A stretch of 64,000 nucleotides of DNA, taken from Xiashengella succiniciproducens (GTDB taxonomy: Bacteria > Bacteroidota > Bacteroidia > Bacteroidales > Marinilabiliaceae). A program made the position numbers and the translations under genes. Below are positions 46,229 to 54,930 of this stretch, one piece after another; position 1 is the stretch's first letter; the number at the start of each line of letters is the position of its first letter. Below the pieces are notes generated by a model. That model had not been told where the DNA came from and searched no databases. It saw only the letters and a list, made by a program, of their open reading frames with translations. The stretch is taken from the NCBI RefSeq assembly GCF_023674465.1, contig NZ_CP098400.1:2632801-2696800 (forward strand), written 5' to 3'.

Positions 46229-46586
46229 AATCAGCGCACATTATCATTCTGACGCAACCTTTCTCCTTTAGGACATTAACCAGGCAAGCTACGATCTCCT
46301 CCCTGGAATTAAGACCGGAACACAGAGGTTCCTGTTCATACAGCACCATAAACTCCTCCATATCGGCATCGGTCGGCTTAGTTATTTCTCCTTCAACGTT
46401 ATCTCCTTCAAGCCTAAGTACCATCAAAGGATTAACCCCGGCATCCATAAGGAGAATAAACTGTTCGTATGACTTCCTGACCTGATCCTCAACCGTTTCA
46501 TTATTTACAGGTTGGTTTTTGCAGCTGGGAAGTGCAGTCAATACAACCAACAGAAATAATAGTCCGGCATATCTTATCTCTCTCAT
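46203..46586 (-). CDS. small lipoprotein of unknown function
   Basis: A 127-residue protein with a lipoprotein signal (hydrophobic 6-20, lipobox LPSC, Cys22) followed by an Asn- and Glu-rich linker. Its last residues (IYSCAQE) are encoded inside the palindrome at 46199-46228. Additional cysteines occur near the end (SGLNSREEIVACLV, CADCIYSC). No known family. It lies about 76 bases upstream of the dipeptidase. Confidence 0.68.
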   Translation of the reverse strand: MREIRYAGLLFLLVVLTALPSCKNQPVNNETVEDQVRKSYEQFILLMDAGVNPLMVLRLEGDNVEGEITKPTDADMEEFMVLYEQEPLCSGLNSREEIVACLVNVLKEKGCVRMIMCADCIYSCAQE

Positions 46587-46695
46587 CTATACTTTTTTAT
46601 TGAATTGTTCTATCAGCTCCAGGTATTAGCACCAAATACAGTGAAGATTACCCTATTATTTCTGCAATATACTTAAAACACAGGTCTCAACAAGC

Positions 46696-46723
46696 AAAAA
46701 AGTCCCTTTTTCAAGGGACTTTT
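46696..46723 (-). terminator. terminator after YebC gene
   Basis: Eleven-base stem (AAAAGTCCCTT with AAGGGACTTTT, short TTTC loop) preceded by A on the plus strand, i.e. a T-run on the minus strand. It lies about 50 bases beyond the yebC stop. Confidence 0.8.
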
Positions 46724-46773
46724 GAATATTTGCAGGCACAATTCCAGTCTGAACAATCAGCTCTGTTCATCCA

Positions 46774-47487
46774 TTAATCTGCCATATTGTGGAATACGTT
46801 TGTAACGTCATCATCTTCCTCAAAACGAGCCAGAAGTTTTTCAACCTCCTGTTGCTGTTCCGGAGTAAGGGTCTTGGTATCCTGAGGTATGCGTTCAAAC
46901 TCTGCGTTCAGGATCTCAAAACCATTTTCTTCAAGATATTTCTGGATAGGTCCGAAGCCTTCAAACTCTCCATATACCATCATATAGTCCTCTTCAGCAA
47001 AAACCTCCTGCACTCCATAGTCGATAAGGGCAAGTTCTAGTTCCTCAACATCAACCCCCTCCTTTGCAGCTACCTTGAAACTGCATTTGTGCTCGAACAT
47101 ATATTCGACGCTTCCTGAAGTACCCAGTGAACCGTTGTGTTTGTTGAAATAGCTGCGTACGTTGGCTACCGTACGCGTTGGATTGTCGGTTGCAGTCTCA
47201 ACTATGATAGCGATACCATAAGGTCCATATCCTTCATATACCACTTCCTTGTAGTCTGCCTGATCCTTCCCACTAGCCTTCTTTATCGCACGTTCAACAT
47301 TTTCTTTAGGCATGTTGGCAGCCTTAGCATTTTGAATCAATACACGCAGTCGGGGATTAGCAGCCGGGTCCGGACCACTGGCTTTCACAGCCATAATAAT
47401 CTCTCTTCCAAGCTTAGTAAATGTCTTGGCCATATTTCCCCAACGCTTTAGCTTGCGGGCTTTTCTATATTCAAATGCGCGTCCCAT
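46774..47487 (-). CDS. yebC: YebC/PmpR-family protein (TACO1 family)
   Basis: A 237-residue protein starting MGRAFEYRKARKLKRWGNMAKTFTKLGREI with the family core NPRLRVLIQNAKAANMPKENVERAIKKASG and YEGYGPYGIAIIVETATDNPTRTVANVRSYFNKHNG. It acts as a transcription regulator or as a factor that relieves ribosome stalling. Full length. It sits downstream of the DUF3109 gene. Confidence 0.95.
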   Translation of the reverse strand: MGRAFEYRKARKLKRWGNMAKTFTKLGREIIMAVKASGPDPAANPRLRVLIQNAKAANMPKENVERAIKKASGKDQADYKEVVYEGYGPYGIAIIVETATDNPTRTVANVRSYFNKHNGSLGTSGSVEYMFEHKCSFKVAAKEGVDVEELELALIDYGVQEVFAEEDYMMVYGEFEGFGPIQKYLEENGFEILNAEFERIPQDTKTLTPEQQQEVEKLLARFEEDDDVTNVFHNMAD

Positions 47488-47540
47488 AAAATGTTTTTAT
47501 TTAAAAATTGGCAGACAAAAATAAGAATTTATCGTTTATT

Positions 47541-48125
47541 CTATTTTATGAGTCCTTCCTGTCTTAGGATTTTTTCTGACACCTCCATTTCATTATAAAA
47601 GGCCTCCCCATACTTTCGGATTATCGGATTCTTAAGAAAGCGGAAGGTCGCTACACCGTGCTTCTCTCCCAAAACTTTAGCAGCACAGCAAATCTTCCAG
47701 TCGTGATAGTTGAGGGCTTCGAAAGCTTTGTATTTGCTTACCCTTATAGGATACAGGTGGCATGATATAGGCTTAGGAAAATCTATCAACCCATCATTGT
47801 AGGCCTTCTCAATGGCACACTTACAGGTCCCGTCTTCGTCAAAATATGTATAAACACATTCCTTCCCGTTGATAATTGGCGTCACCTTATCCCCATCAAA
47901 GTCGGTAATCCACTTGCCCTCCTTCTCAATAACTTCCAGTGCCTTGGCCGAAAGCATAGGTTTAACGTGTGGAAAAATCTCCTCAAAGATCTTTGTCTCC
48001 TCATCCTCAAGAGGAGCACCCGACTCTCCTTCTACACAACAGGCCCCTTTACATTTGGACAGATCGCAAATAAAGCGACGCTCAAAAATATCGAGACTAA
48101 TAAGTTTGTCATCAATCTGAACCAT
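47541..48125 (-). CDS. DUF3109 family cysteine-rich protein
   Basis: A 194-residue cytosolic protein with clustered cysteines: FICDLSKCKGACC at about 19-31, CVYTYFDEDGTCKCAIE, CHLYPIRVSKYKAF and CCAAKVLGEKHG, which suit metal or iron-sulfur binding. The family is common in Bacteroidetes and of unknown function (it resembles the YkgJ-type zinc or iron-sulfur proteins). It follows the terminator-like hairpin below gpmI and precedes yebC by 53 bases. Confidence 0.88.
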   Translation of the reverse strand: MVQIDDKLISLDIFERRFICDLSKCKGACCVEGESGAPLEDEETKIFEEIFPHVKPMLSAKALEVIEKEGKWITDFDGDKVTPIINGKECVYTYFDEDGTCKCAIEKAYNDGLIDFPKPISCHLYPIRVSKYKAFEALNYHDWKICCAAKVLGEKHGVATFRFLKNPIIRKYGEAFYNEMEVSEKILRQEGLIK

Positions 48126-48136
48126 AACTAAGGATT

Positions 48137-48170
48137 TTAAAAAGGGCTGAAGGGAAAAACCCGACAGCCC
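48137..48170 (-). terminator. terminator-like hairpin between gpmI and the DUF3109 gene
   Basis: GGGCTG (48144-48149) pairs with CAGCCC (48165-48170), with a second inner pairing GGG/CCC, and A-rich sequence on the plus side (T-run on minus). It ends about 12 bases before the DUF3109 ATG, so it may act as an attenuator of read-through. Confidence 0.6.
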
Positions 48171-48187
48171 CTATATTGCAGCTAACC

Positions 48188-48213
48188 TGCTTAATGCCTT
48201 GAGGCATTAAGCA
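48188..48213 (-). repeat. inverted repeat across the gpmI stop codon
   Basis: Eleven-base arms tgcttaatgcc and ggcattaagca with loop ttga; the gpmI stop (TAA at 48207-48209) lies in one arm. No T-run follows, and a more terminator-like hairpin comes about 20 bases later. Confidence 0.75.
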
Positions 48214-49733
48214 AGCTTGATAAGGCTCTTGCCTGTCATCTCAGCAGGCTGTTCTACTCCCATAATTGTAAGAATCGAAGGAGCCACATCTGCCAGGATT
48301 CCGTTGCTTACCTCACCCTTACGATCTGTTACCCAGATAAAGGGCACAGGGTTGAGTGAGTGAGCTGTATTTGGAGTACCATCAGGATTCATTGCATTGT
48401 CAGCATTACCGTGGTCAGCAATTACAATTGCTTCATAACCGTTGGCACGTGCTGTCTCTACTACATCCTTCAGACATTCGTCAACAGCTTTTACAGCCTT
48501 CAGTATAGCTAAAGGTACACCTGTATGACCCACCATGTCGCAATTGGCAAAATTGAGCACTATCAGGTCATGCTTTTGTTTCTTGAGTTCTGCAACCATC
48601 GCATCCCTAACCTCATAAGCACTCATCTCAGGCTTAAGGTCGTAGGTAGCAACCTTTGGAGAATTTACAAGGATACGTTCTTCATTTGCAAACACAGCCT
48701 CACGACCTCCTGAGAAGAAGAATGTTACGTGTGCATACTTTTCTGTCTCAGCCATACGAAGCTGGTTAAGACCCTTGCTTGCAACAACTTCACCCAATGT
48801 ATTTGTAACATTGTCCTTGTCAAACAGGATATGCATTCCCTTATATGTTGCATCATATGGTGTCATTGTGCAATAGTACAATGGCATAGTCTTCATGCCA
48901 TGTTCCGGCATATCATGCTGAGTAAGAACTTCAGTGATTTCACGGGCACGGTCGTTACGGAAGTTGAAAAAGATCACAACGTCACCTTCTGAGATCTTAC
49001 CTACTGGGTTGCCAGCTTCGTCAACCTTTACGATAGGCTTGATAAACTCATCGGTTACACCTTCGTCATATGATTTCTGGATAGCTGCAACAATATCAGT
49101 TGTCTTTTCACCAACACCATTAACCATCAGGTCGTAAGCAAGCTTAATTCTCTCCCAACGCTTGTCACGGTCCATTGAGTAGTAACGTCCAATTACTGAC
49201 GCAACTTCAGCGTTGTTCATGCTGATATGCTGAACCAGTTCTGCCAGATAACCCTTACCACTCTTGGGATCAGTGTCACGTCCGTCAGTAAAGGCATGTA
49301 CAAAAACCTTCCTGATGCCAGCTTCTGACACGATATCGGTCAATGCATGCAGGTGTTCCTGACTACTGTGTACACCACCATGGGAAACAAGCCCGAGGAA
49401 GTGAACCTGTTTGTTGTTTTCCTTAGCATAAGCGATGGCCTTAACCAACTCAGGGTTCTGACCAAGGGTTTTATTTCTGATTGCGAGGTTGATCTTAACC
49501 AGATCCTGGTAAACGATTCTACCAGCACCAATATTAAGGTGACCTACTTCGGAGTTACCCATCTGTCCGTCGGGAAGTCCAACGTTCTCGCCTGAGGCCT
49601 GCAGTTGTGAATTGGGATACTTTGCTACCAGACTGTCAAAATAAGGTGTTTCACCTCTGTAAATCAGGTCGGCTGCATCCTTTTTCCCGTAGCCCCAGCC
49701 ATCGAGAATGATCAAAATTGTCTTTTTTCCCAT
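48207..49733 (-). CDS. gpmI: 2,3-bisphosphoglycerate-independent phosphoglycerate mutase
   Basis: A 508-residue glycolytic mutase (3-phosphoglycerate to 2-phosphoglycerate). Metal motifs LILDGWGYG near the start, the phosphoserine loop [35 protein letters not shown] and DHGNADN near the end are all present. The frame can be extended 26 codons upstream to 49811, but that start lies in the -33 promoter element, so ATG at 49733 ([14 protein letters not shown]) is chosen. Confidence 0.96.
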   Translation of the reverse strand: MGKKTILIILDGWGYGKKDAADLIYRGETPYFDSLVAKYPNSQLQASGENVGLPDGQMGNSEVGHLNIGAGRIVYQDLVKINLAIRNKTLGQNPELVKAIAYAKENNKQVHFLGLVSHGGVHSSQEHLHALTDIVSEAGIRKVFVHAFTDGRDTDPKSGKGYLAELVQHISMNNAEVASVIGRYYSMDRDKRWERIKLAYDLMVNGVGEKTTDIVAAIQKSYDEGVTDEFIKPIVKVDEAGNPVGKISEGDVVIFFNFRNDRAREITEVLTQHDMPEHGMKTMPLYYCTMTPYDATYKGMHILFDKDNVTNTLGEVVASKGLNQLRMAETEKYAHVTFFFSGGREAVFANEERILVNSPKVATYDLKPEMSAYEVRDAMVAELKKQKHDLIVLNFANCDMVGHTGVPLAILKAVKAVDECLKDVVETARANGYEAIVIADHGNADNAMNPDGTPNTAHSLNPVPFIWVTDRKGEVSNGILADVAPSILTIMGVEQPAEMTGKSLIKLA

Positions 49734-49781
49734 AAAAGAAAGTATTATTGTTTTTATTAGTTCCGCATCAAGAATAACGTG

Positions 49782-49812
49782 CAAAATTACCCAAAATTCC
49801 TTAATGGACAAT
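49782..49812 (-). promoter_or_regulatory. Bacteroidetes-type promoter of gpmI
   Basis: On the minus strand ATTG (49812-49809), a 19-base spacer, then TAATTTTG (49789-49782), an exact TAnnTTTG element. It lies about 49 bases above the ATG at 49733 and rules out the longer start at 49811. Confidence 0.7.
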
Positions 49813-49873
49813 CAATTAATGTTAATCTATCCAAACTAGGCTAAAGTAAACTGCATCAACTGAGCAACTTGAC

Positions 49874-49900
49874 AAAAAGAAAGGGCCTTGAAGCCCTTTC
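49874..49900 (-). terminator. terminator of the ECF/TonB operon
   Basis: Eight-base GC stem GAAAGGGC (49879-49886) with GCCCTTTC (49893-49900), loop CTTGAA, preceded by a run of A on plus (T-run on minus). It lies 4 bases below the S-component gene. Confidence 0.85.
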
Positions 49901-49904
49901 CTGA

Positions 49905-50426
49905 TTAGTTGCGAAGCAAATACTTTATTACTGCATAACCACCGAAGATCTGCAACAGCATTCCAGGTATTCCCATTCTGAAATCTGCCAGGGCAGCATC
50001 CAAACTATCTACAATTGCCCATTCGGCAAGTGAACCGACTACCTGATAAGCTAGTACCACGGCAAGCAGAATCAACAATGACATGCGCTTGAAATTAGCT
50101 GCAGCGTAAGCAGCAAAGACAGCCAGCAATACTGACTTTACAAGTATCACAGGAAGCATGGCTGCCACAGGCATGCCAAAAAGCAGGTTGTTGACTACAG
50201 GTGAAAGCACTGCAGTAAGAAGGCCTACCCTGTGTCCATATTTGAAGGCAGCTACAAGGGTAAAGAAATAAATGGGCAGAAAGATATGTCCACCGCCGGG
50301 AATTAGGTGGCACAATTGTGGTAGCACTATGTTGCCAACTGCAAAGGCAAAGCCCAGCAGATATGTCTTCAGGCTAGCGAAGCCAAACGAGTAAAGTTGA
50401 ATTGCTCTTGATTCCATACTTTCCAA
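49905..50426 (-). CDS. ECF transporter S-component-like membrane protein
   Basis: A 173-residue protein with five or six predicted helices and no soluble domain: LLGFAFAVGNIVLPQLCHLIPGGGHIFLPIYFFTLVAAFKYGH, then VLSPVVNNLLFGMP. The conserved Pro and Gly in helix 1-2 and overall size suit the substrate-binding S components of energy-coupling-factor importers. No A or T subunit is nearby. It lies 11 bases after a TonB receptor gene in one transcript, so it likely handles the same nutrient. Substrate unknown. Confidence 0.72.
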   Translation of the reverse strand: MESMESRAIQLYSFGFASLKTYLLGFAFAVGNIVLPQLCHLIPGGGHIFLPIYFFTLVAAFKYGHRVGLLTAVLSPVVNNLLFGMPVAAMLPVILVKSVLLAVFAAYAAANFKRMSLLILLAVVLAYQVVGSLAEWAIVDSLDAALADFRMGIPGMLLQIFGGYAVIKYLLRN

Positions 50427-50437
50427 TGTTTTATCGT

Positions 50438-52339
50438 TTAAAATGTCAGGCTGAATCCTCCATCAAGTGTTGTTCCTGGCATGGTATAGCCTGCAATAAT
50501 CTCATAGGTTCTGTCCAACAGGTTCTCACCCCTTATAAATAGTGAGAACATATGGCCGGCTCTATATGTCAATCTTAGATTCAACAACAGATACTCTTCT
50601 TTGAGTCCATTGTTAACATCCTTATATAGGCCGCTAATATACTGAATTCCCAAACTGCCTGTAAACTTCCCGGGACTAAAATCCACTCCGGCAAAAAACT
50701 TATTCTCAGGTGCGGACAGTACGGGGTATTTCATATACAGATAACTGTAGTTGCCTCTGAAGCTAAGCTCATTATTATGACTGTACTTTATGTTAAGTTC
50801 AAAGCCACTGTTTTCAACCCTGTCAGAATTTACATTCAGTGGTCTGCCCTCACGTATTACTGTACTAATCAGGTTTTCTCCTTCTATGTAATAGACTGCG
50901 ATGCTATATTGTAGCTTTTCTCCCGCTGCCCTGGCATTGTAAGACAGTTCACTGCTCACAAGTCTCTCCGGCAGCAGATTGGGATTCTGGGGAGGAAACA
51001 TATACATCTCCCTGATTGAGGGATTACGGAAACCCTTGCTCACAGATGCCTTAATTTCTGATGATCCGGCTAATCTAAGTGTTAGTCCTCCCTGAGGAAC
51101 CCACTCAGTGCCTGTTACTGAATGTCTGTCAGCCCTGATGCCACCACTTATTGAGAGTATCGAGGTCAGTCGCTGACTGACCGTCAGGTAAGCCGCATAA
51201 TCACTGAGACTCTTGTCAACTATATCGACTTCACGACCATCATCAAATTGGTTCCAGGCCTCTCCTCCAAAGCGTTGCAAATCTATTCCGGCTCCTATGG
51301 TATTGCCTGAAACAAGTGACAGACTCTGGTAGATCTGTAGTCCAAACATATGATCCCTGGAGTTGAACCGGTAGTCCTTTGGAGCAGCTCCCAAGGCAAA
51401 CCCATCATTTATCTCGTGCATTCCAAAATTGTAAAACAACCTGAACACCCCTGTACTAATGCCATAGTTGTTGGTCAGAGACAGAGCACCTGCTCCTCTT
51501 GTAATACCGGCATCATTATCCTCCAAGGGTGTACTTTCAGTGCCGGGATTTGAAGCATCAAAGCCACTAAGCGACAGGTCTGCTGATGCACTCCATCGCT
51601 TGTTAATCTCATAGCTAAGTCGGGAATAAAGACCAAGTTGCTCAAAGTCCATATTTCTACGATGCCCGTCGGTTCGGTCATACGACAGATTTAACGTACT
51701 GCCAAAGGCTCCCTTACGATAGCGGGTAGACAATTCGGTTCGCAAACTATTATAACTTCCCCACGAAGACCTTAAAGAAGTATGTAATCCGTCATCACTG
51801 TAGTCATTACTGACAATATTGATTACTCCTCCCATCGCATTAGAACCATAGAGCACTGAAGCAGGACTATTGCTCACCTCTACCTTGCCAGCCATTATCG
51901 AAAGATAGGAATCAGCAACTGAGTGCCCCATCAATCCCATATATTGCGGATGACCGTCTATCAAAACCAGTACACCTCCCGTTGGACTTCCTCCGATACC
52001 CCTTATTTTGATTCCTCCTGCAGCGCCTGTAGATACACCATAGCCCATCACACCTCTTGAGGTCACAAAAAGACCTGCCACTTCTTCGTTAATCGAAGGC
52101 ATCAGTGATTGTTCATAGCGGCCACGTATTGCAATACTATCCAGCGTAATATATGTAAGATTGAGATTACGCACGGTTGTGGCTATAGAAGTTGCACGCA
52201 CCTGCACCTCATCAAGCATTATGTGGGCAGAAGTCTGGACTTCATATCTTGTAGAATCCTTTACTATATCTGCAACAACCTGGGCCGACAGACCAACCGG
52301 CATAAACAGCGACACTAGCGTAAAAAGATATAATCTCAC
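50438..52339 (-). CDS. TonB-dependent outer-membrane receptor
   Basis: A 633-residue receptor (BtuB/colicin-I-receptor-like size) with a signal peptide (about 1-19, MPVGLSAQ). The plug domain (VRNLNLTYITLDSIAIRGRYEQSL, VLVLIDGHPQYMG, SPASVLYGSNAMGGVINIVS) is followed by a 22-strand-type barrel ending in the aromatic terminal strand GGFSLTF. The start is GTG at 52339 because an in-frame TAA lies four codons upstream. No carboxypeptidase-like extension is present. It lies 11 bases upstream of the S-component gene, so the pair may take up one cofactor or metal complex. Confidence 0.9.
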   Translation of the reverse strand: MRLYLFTLVSLFMPVGLSAQVVADIVKDSTRYEVQTSAHIMLDEVQVRATSIATTVRNLNLTYITLDSIAIRGRYEQSLMPSINEEVAGLFVTSRGVMGYGVSTGAAGGIKIRGIGGSPTGGVLVLIDGHPQYMGLMGHSVADSYLSIMAGKVEVSNSPASVLYGSNAMGGVINIVSNDYSDDGLHTSLRSSWGSYNSLRTELSTRYRKGAFGSTLNLSYDRTDGHRRNMDFEQLGLYSRLSYEINKRWSASADLSLSGFDASNPGTESTPLEDNDAGITRGAGALSLTNNYGISTGVFRLFYNFGMHEINDGFALGAAPKDYRFNSRDHMFGLQIYQSLSLVSGNTIGAGIDLQRFGGEAWNQFDDGREVDIVDKSLSDYAAYLTVSQRLTSILSISGGIRADRHSVTGTEWVPQGGLTLRLAGSSEIKASVSKGFRNPSIREMYMFPPQNPNLLPERLVSSELSYNARAAGEKLQYSIAVYYIEGENLISTVIREGRPLNVNSDRVENSGFELNIKYSHNNELSFRGNYSYLYMKYPVLSAPENKFFAGVDFSPGKFTGSLGIQYISGLYKDVNNGLKEEYLLLNLRLTYRAGHMFSLFIRGENLLDRTYEIIAGYTMPGTTLDGGFSLTF

Positions 52340-52425
52340 AACCAGGTATTATTTAATTATAGACTTACAACAACTATATACTCATCAGAGTATGATTCCG
52401 ATACCATCCTGCCCGTATTCCCCAA

Positions 52426-52848
52426 TCAGGAAGTCCTCTGCCTCATCCTTTCGATAAACTCTCCAATCTGCTTCACTGCCTCCTCAGGTTCATCCACTGT
52501 CATGGTCAGTTCTTCCATGGGACATAACCCGTCTTTAGTCCGGTTTTGTATATATGGCACCAACTCCTCGTACTCATATGCCACCTGATAACGGTCCAGC
52601 AAGTCAATAGCCGGCTGACTTATCAGCAAGGCGTAAATCTTACTCACTCCTCCGACTATCGCAACAAATGCTGCAGCCCTTCCAATAACCTTGTCAGCAA
52701 CCAATGCGTCTTTCAATACCTCTGGCCGATTAATTAATGTTTCATATAAATCAGCAACTCCCGGACGTGTATACGTCAACAATTTATCTCCATTCCTGAT
52801 AACACAGGAATAAGCACCCTCTTTCAATATCTTAACAAGTTCTTCCAT
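52426..52848 (-). CDS. DUF1893 family protein
   Basis: A 140-residue protein of the DUF1893 family (a cytidine-deaminase-like fold). ADKVIGRAAAFVAIVGGVSKIYALLISQPAIDLLD is the core, and Cys16 (YSCVIRNG) lies near the start. Function unknown. It lies 86 bases upstream of the TonB receptor gene on the same strand, which may or may not be the same transcript. A small hairpin (52378-52393) lies between them. Confidence 0.85.
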   Translation of the reverse strand: MEELVKILKEGAYSCVIRNGDKLLTYTRPGVADLYETLINRPEVLKDALVADKVIGRAAAFVAIVGGVSKIYALLISQPAIDLLDRYQVAYEYEELVPYIQNRTKDGLCPMEELTMTVDEPEEAVKQIGEFIERMRQRTS

Positions 52849-53028
52849 AGTACTTTTTCCCTTTACCTGATATAATAACCCGGTTTGCCCTCACATCTCT
52901 GGCACATTTTAATACATTTAATTATTATGCTATAATCAAGTCAAAACGGAGCTCCAAATATACCCAGTTTTATCCCTGCCACAAAAATCTATATCAGTAT
53001 TGTTTGAAAACACTCTCACTTTAGTTAA

Positions 53029-53283
53029 TGTTGCAGCTGTTATACTTTTTCATATTTTGCCGGATTTCTCAACAACAAAGAGGAGCTTATCAATTCTTTA
53101 CCACAAGGGGCTGACAAATGTGGAGAAAACGGAGAGTACCACAGTCTTTGTTACGACGGTCATATATTCCGACATCAAGTTGATTTTCGGCTTGGTAAAG
53201 CCATGTTCCACTCTTATTCCATTAACATGGATGATGGAACAAGCAAAGAATTCAGCTATTGGTTTGCTAACATACTAGAATAA
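53029..53283 (+). pseudogene. possible C-terminal remnant of an unknown protein
   Basis: An open frame of about 84 codons follows an in-frame TAA at 53026 and ends at TAA 53281-53283. The translation has a protein-like composition (YFAGFLNNKEELINSLPQG, YHSLCYDGHIFRHQVDFRLG, EFSYWFANILE). No ATG occurs in the first 50 codons, so it looks like the tail of a lost gene rather than an intact one. A competing frame starts at TTG 53000 but reads as less protein-like. Not assignable to a family. Confidence 0.35.
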
Positions 53284-53317
53284 AAAAATCCTTGAAAACT
53301 CTGGTTTTCAAGGATTG
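53282..53317 (-). terminator. Rho-independent terminator after the tRNA-Phe pair
   Basis: Thirteen-base stem (AATCCTTGAAAAC at 53287-53299 with GTTTTCAAGGATT at 53304-53316), loop TCTG, and seven A on the plus strand (T-run on minus). It lies about 15 bases beyond the 3' end of the downstream tRNA gene. Confidence 0.88.
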
Positions 53318-53331
53318 CCTTAGGTCTTGCG

Positions 53332-53404
<73 letters not shown>

Positions 53405-53434
53405 ATTAAATCAATAAAAGAAACACTAATTATG

Positions 53435-53507
<73 letters not shown>

Positions 53508-53675
53508 TTTGCAAAACGCGGTGCAAATATAAAGAAAACTTTCTATCTTCAAAATGCACACTTAATTTTTATTTCTGTATTTCATTTCCACTCCCGGCAT
53601 ATTTACCCAGGTCTGAGGGGAACTAAGCCACTGTCATTTCAATGAAAATAAAACCCTTTATTCATTTATCTTTTA

Positions 53676-53683
53676 TAATTTTG
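53676..53683 (+). promoter_or_regulatory. candidate -7 element for the M16 protease operon
   Basis: TAATTTTG is an exact TAnnTTTG match about 20 bases before the ATG at 53704. No good -33 element is visible at the usual spacing, so this is tentative. Confidence 0.35.
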
Positions 53684-53703
53684 CCCTTTCATTTTAAAAC
53701 GAG

Positions 53704-54930
53704 ATGGATCTATTTACGCACACATTTCCCAACGGAATCAGATTGGTACACCATAAGATACAGTCACCGGTGGGTAGTTGTGGAATTTTCATAAATACCG
53801 GATCAAGGGACGAGGAGGAGTACGAACATGGACTCGCTCACTTTATTGAGCATGTGATTTTCAAGGGCACCAAGAAGCGTAAGACCTACCATATACTCAG
53901 CCGGATTGATGATGTTGGAGGTGAGCTAAATGCCTTCACCACCAAGGAGGAGACCTGTATCTATGCCTCTTACCTTATCCAGTATTTTGACAGGGCACTG
54001 GAACTTCTGCACGACATCACGTTCAACTCCGTTTTTCCTGCCAAAGAACTTGAAAAGGAGAAGGAAGTAATTATTGACGAGATCAACTCATACAAGGATA
54101 ATCCTTCTGAGCTGATTATTGACGACTTCGAGGAACTGATCTTTGAGGGCGACCCAATGGGACGCAATATTCTTGGGACACCTGAAAAGCTTGCTACGTT
54201 TGGGCAGAAGGATATACTCAACTTTATCAACAAGAACTACCACACCGACCAGATGGTAATCTGTTCGGTAGGCCAGATGGAAGGCTCAAAAGTATTGAAG
54301 ATAGCTTCCAAGTACTTCAAGGATATACCACCTAGTCACCGTATAAACGGACGTTCTCCGCTCAAACCATACCGTCCAAAGAGAGTCGAAAAGGAGATGG
54401 ACACATTCCAGACTCATATAGTGCTTGGTAATGTGGCCTATGACATGAACAACCCCAACAGATTGGGACTTGTACTGCTCAACAATATTCTGGGAGGACC
54501 GGGTATGAACAGCAGGCTTAACATGGCACTTAGGGAAAAGAATGGAATTGCATACAATATTGAGTCAATGCACAATCCCTACTCAGGTACCGGAATGTTT
54601 TGCATCTACTACGGTACTGACAAGGAAAACCTCAACAGGAGCATGAAGGAGGTGGATAAGGAGTTGAGACTGCTTAGAGAAAAGAAACTGGGAACGCTGC
54701 AGCTGCATAAGGCCATACGCCAGCTTAAAGGTCAGATTGCTATTGCCAACGATAACAGGGAAAATCTGATGTTGTCCATCGGTCGGAGTTACCTGATGTA
54801 CAACTATGTCGATTCACTCGATACTATATATAAAAAGATCGATTCGCTTACAGCTTCCGACCTGCTTCGTATTGCCAATGAGATCTTCGATCCCGGACAA
54901 TTGTCTTATCTTATATACAAGCAATCCTGA
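53704..54930 (+). CDS. M16-family zinc metalloprotease (mitochondrial processing peptidase-like)
   Basis: A 408-residue M16 peptidase with the inverted zinc motif HFIEH (His46, Glu49, His50) in GLAHFIEHVIFKGT and the distal Glu in VIIDEINSYKDNP. A second, non-catalytic M16 domain follows (NNILGGPGMNSRLNMALREKNGIAYNIES). It is the size of the single-chain bacterial YmxG/PqqL-type peptidases. It is the first gene of a plus-strand run; the stop overlaps the next start (TGATG). Confidence 0.92.
   Translation: MDLFTHTFPNGIRLVHHKIQSPVGSCGIFINTGSRDEEEYEHGLAHFIEHVIFKGTKKRKTYHILSRIDDVGGELNAFTTKEETCIYASYLIQYFDRALELLHDITFNSVFPAKELEKEKEVIIDEINSYKDNPSELIIDDFEELIFEGDPMGRNILGTPEKLATFGQKDILNFINKNYHTDQMVICSVGQMEGSKVLKIASKYFKDIPPSHRINGRSPLKPYRPKRVEKEMDTFQTHIVLGNVAYDMNNPNRLGLVLLNNILGGPGMNSRLNMALREKNGIAYNIESMHNPYSGTGMFCIYYGTDKENLNRSMKEVDKELRLLREKKLGTLQLHKAIRQLKGQIAIANDNRENLMLSIGRSYLMYNYVDSLDTIYKKIDSLTASDLLRIANEIFDPGQLSYLIYKQS

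Larger units (their letters stand above)
52849..53331. other. 483-base region without an intact gene
   Basis: AT-rich at its DUF1893 end (TTTAATTATTATGC near 52920). It contains a possible start-less coding remnant (53029-53283, plus strand) and a terminator for the tRNA pair. No RNA gene or repeat was recognised in the first 180 bases. Confidence 0.5.

Noticed and set aside
48207-49811. Longer GpmI with 26 extra N-terminal residues
   Set aside because: The extra start lies within the -33 promoter element and the added sequence is not like the family.
52378-52393. CUGAUGAG-like hammerhead core in the gap upstream of the TonB receptor gene
   Set aside because: The sequence forms only a short hairpin (ATACTC/GAGTAT) and lacks the GAAA core and other stems of a hammerhead.
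52340-52425. Possible cobalamin or other riboswitch before the TonB receptor
   Set aside because: No conserved riboswitch boxes were recognised and the space is only 86 bases.
53000-53278. 92-residue plus-strand frame starting TTG
   Set aside because: It overlaps a more protein-like frame and has a poor composition; no family resemblance.
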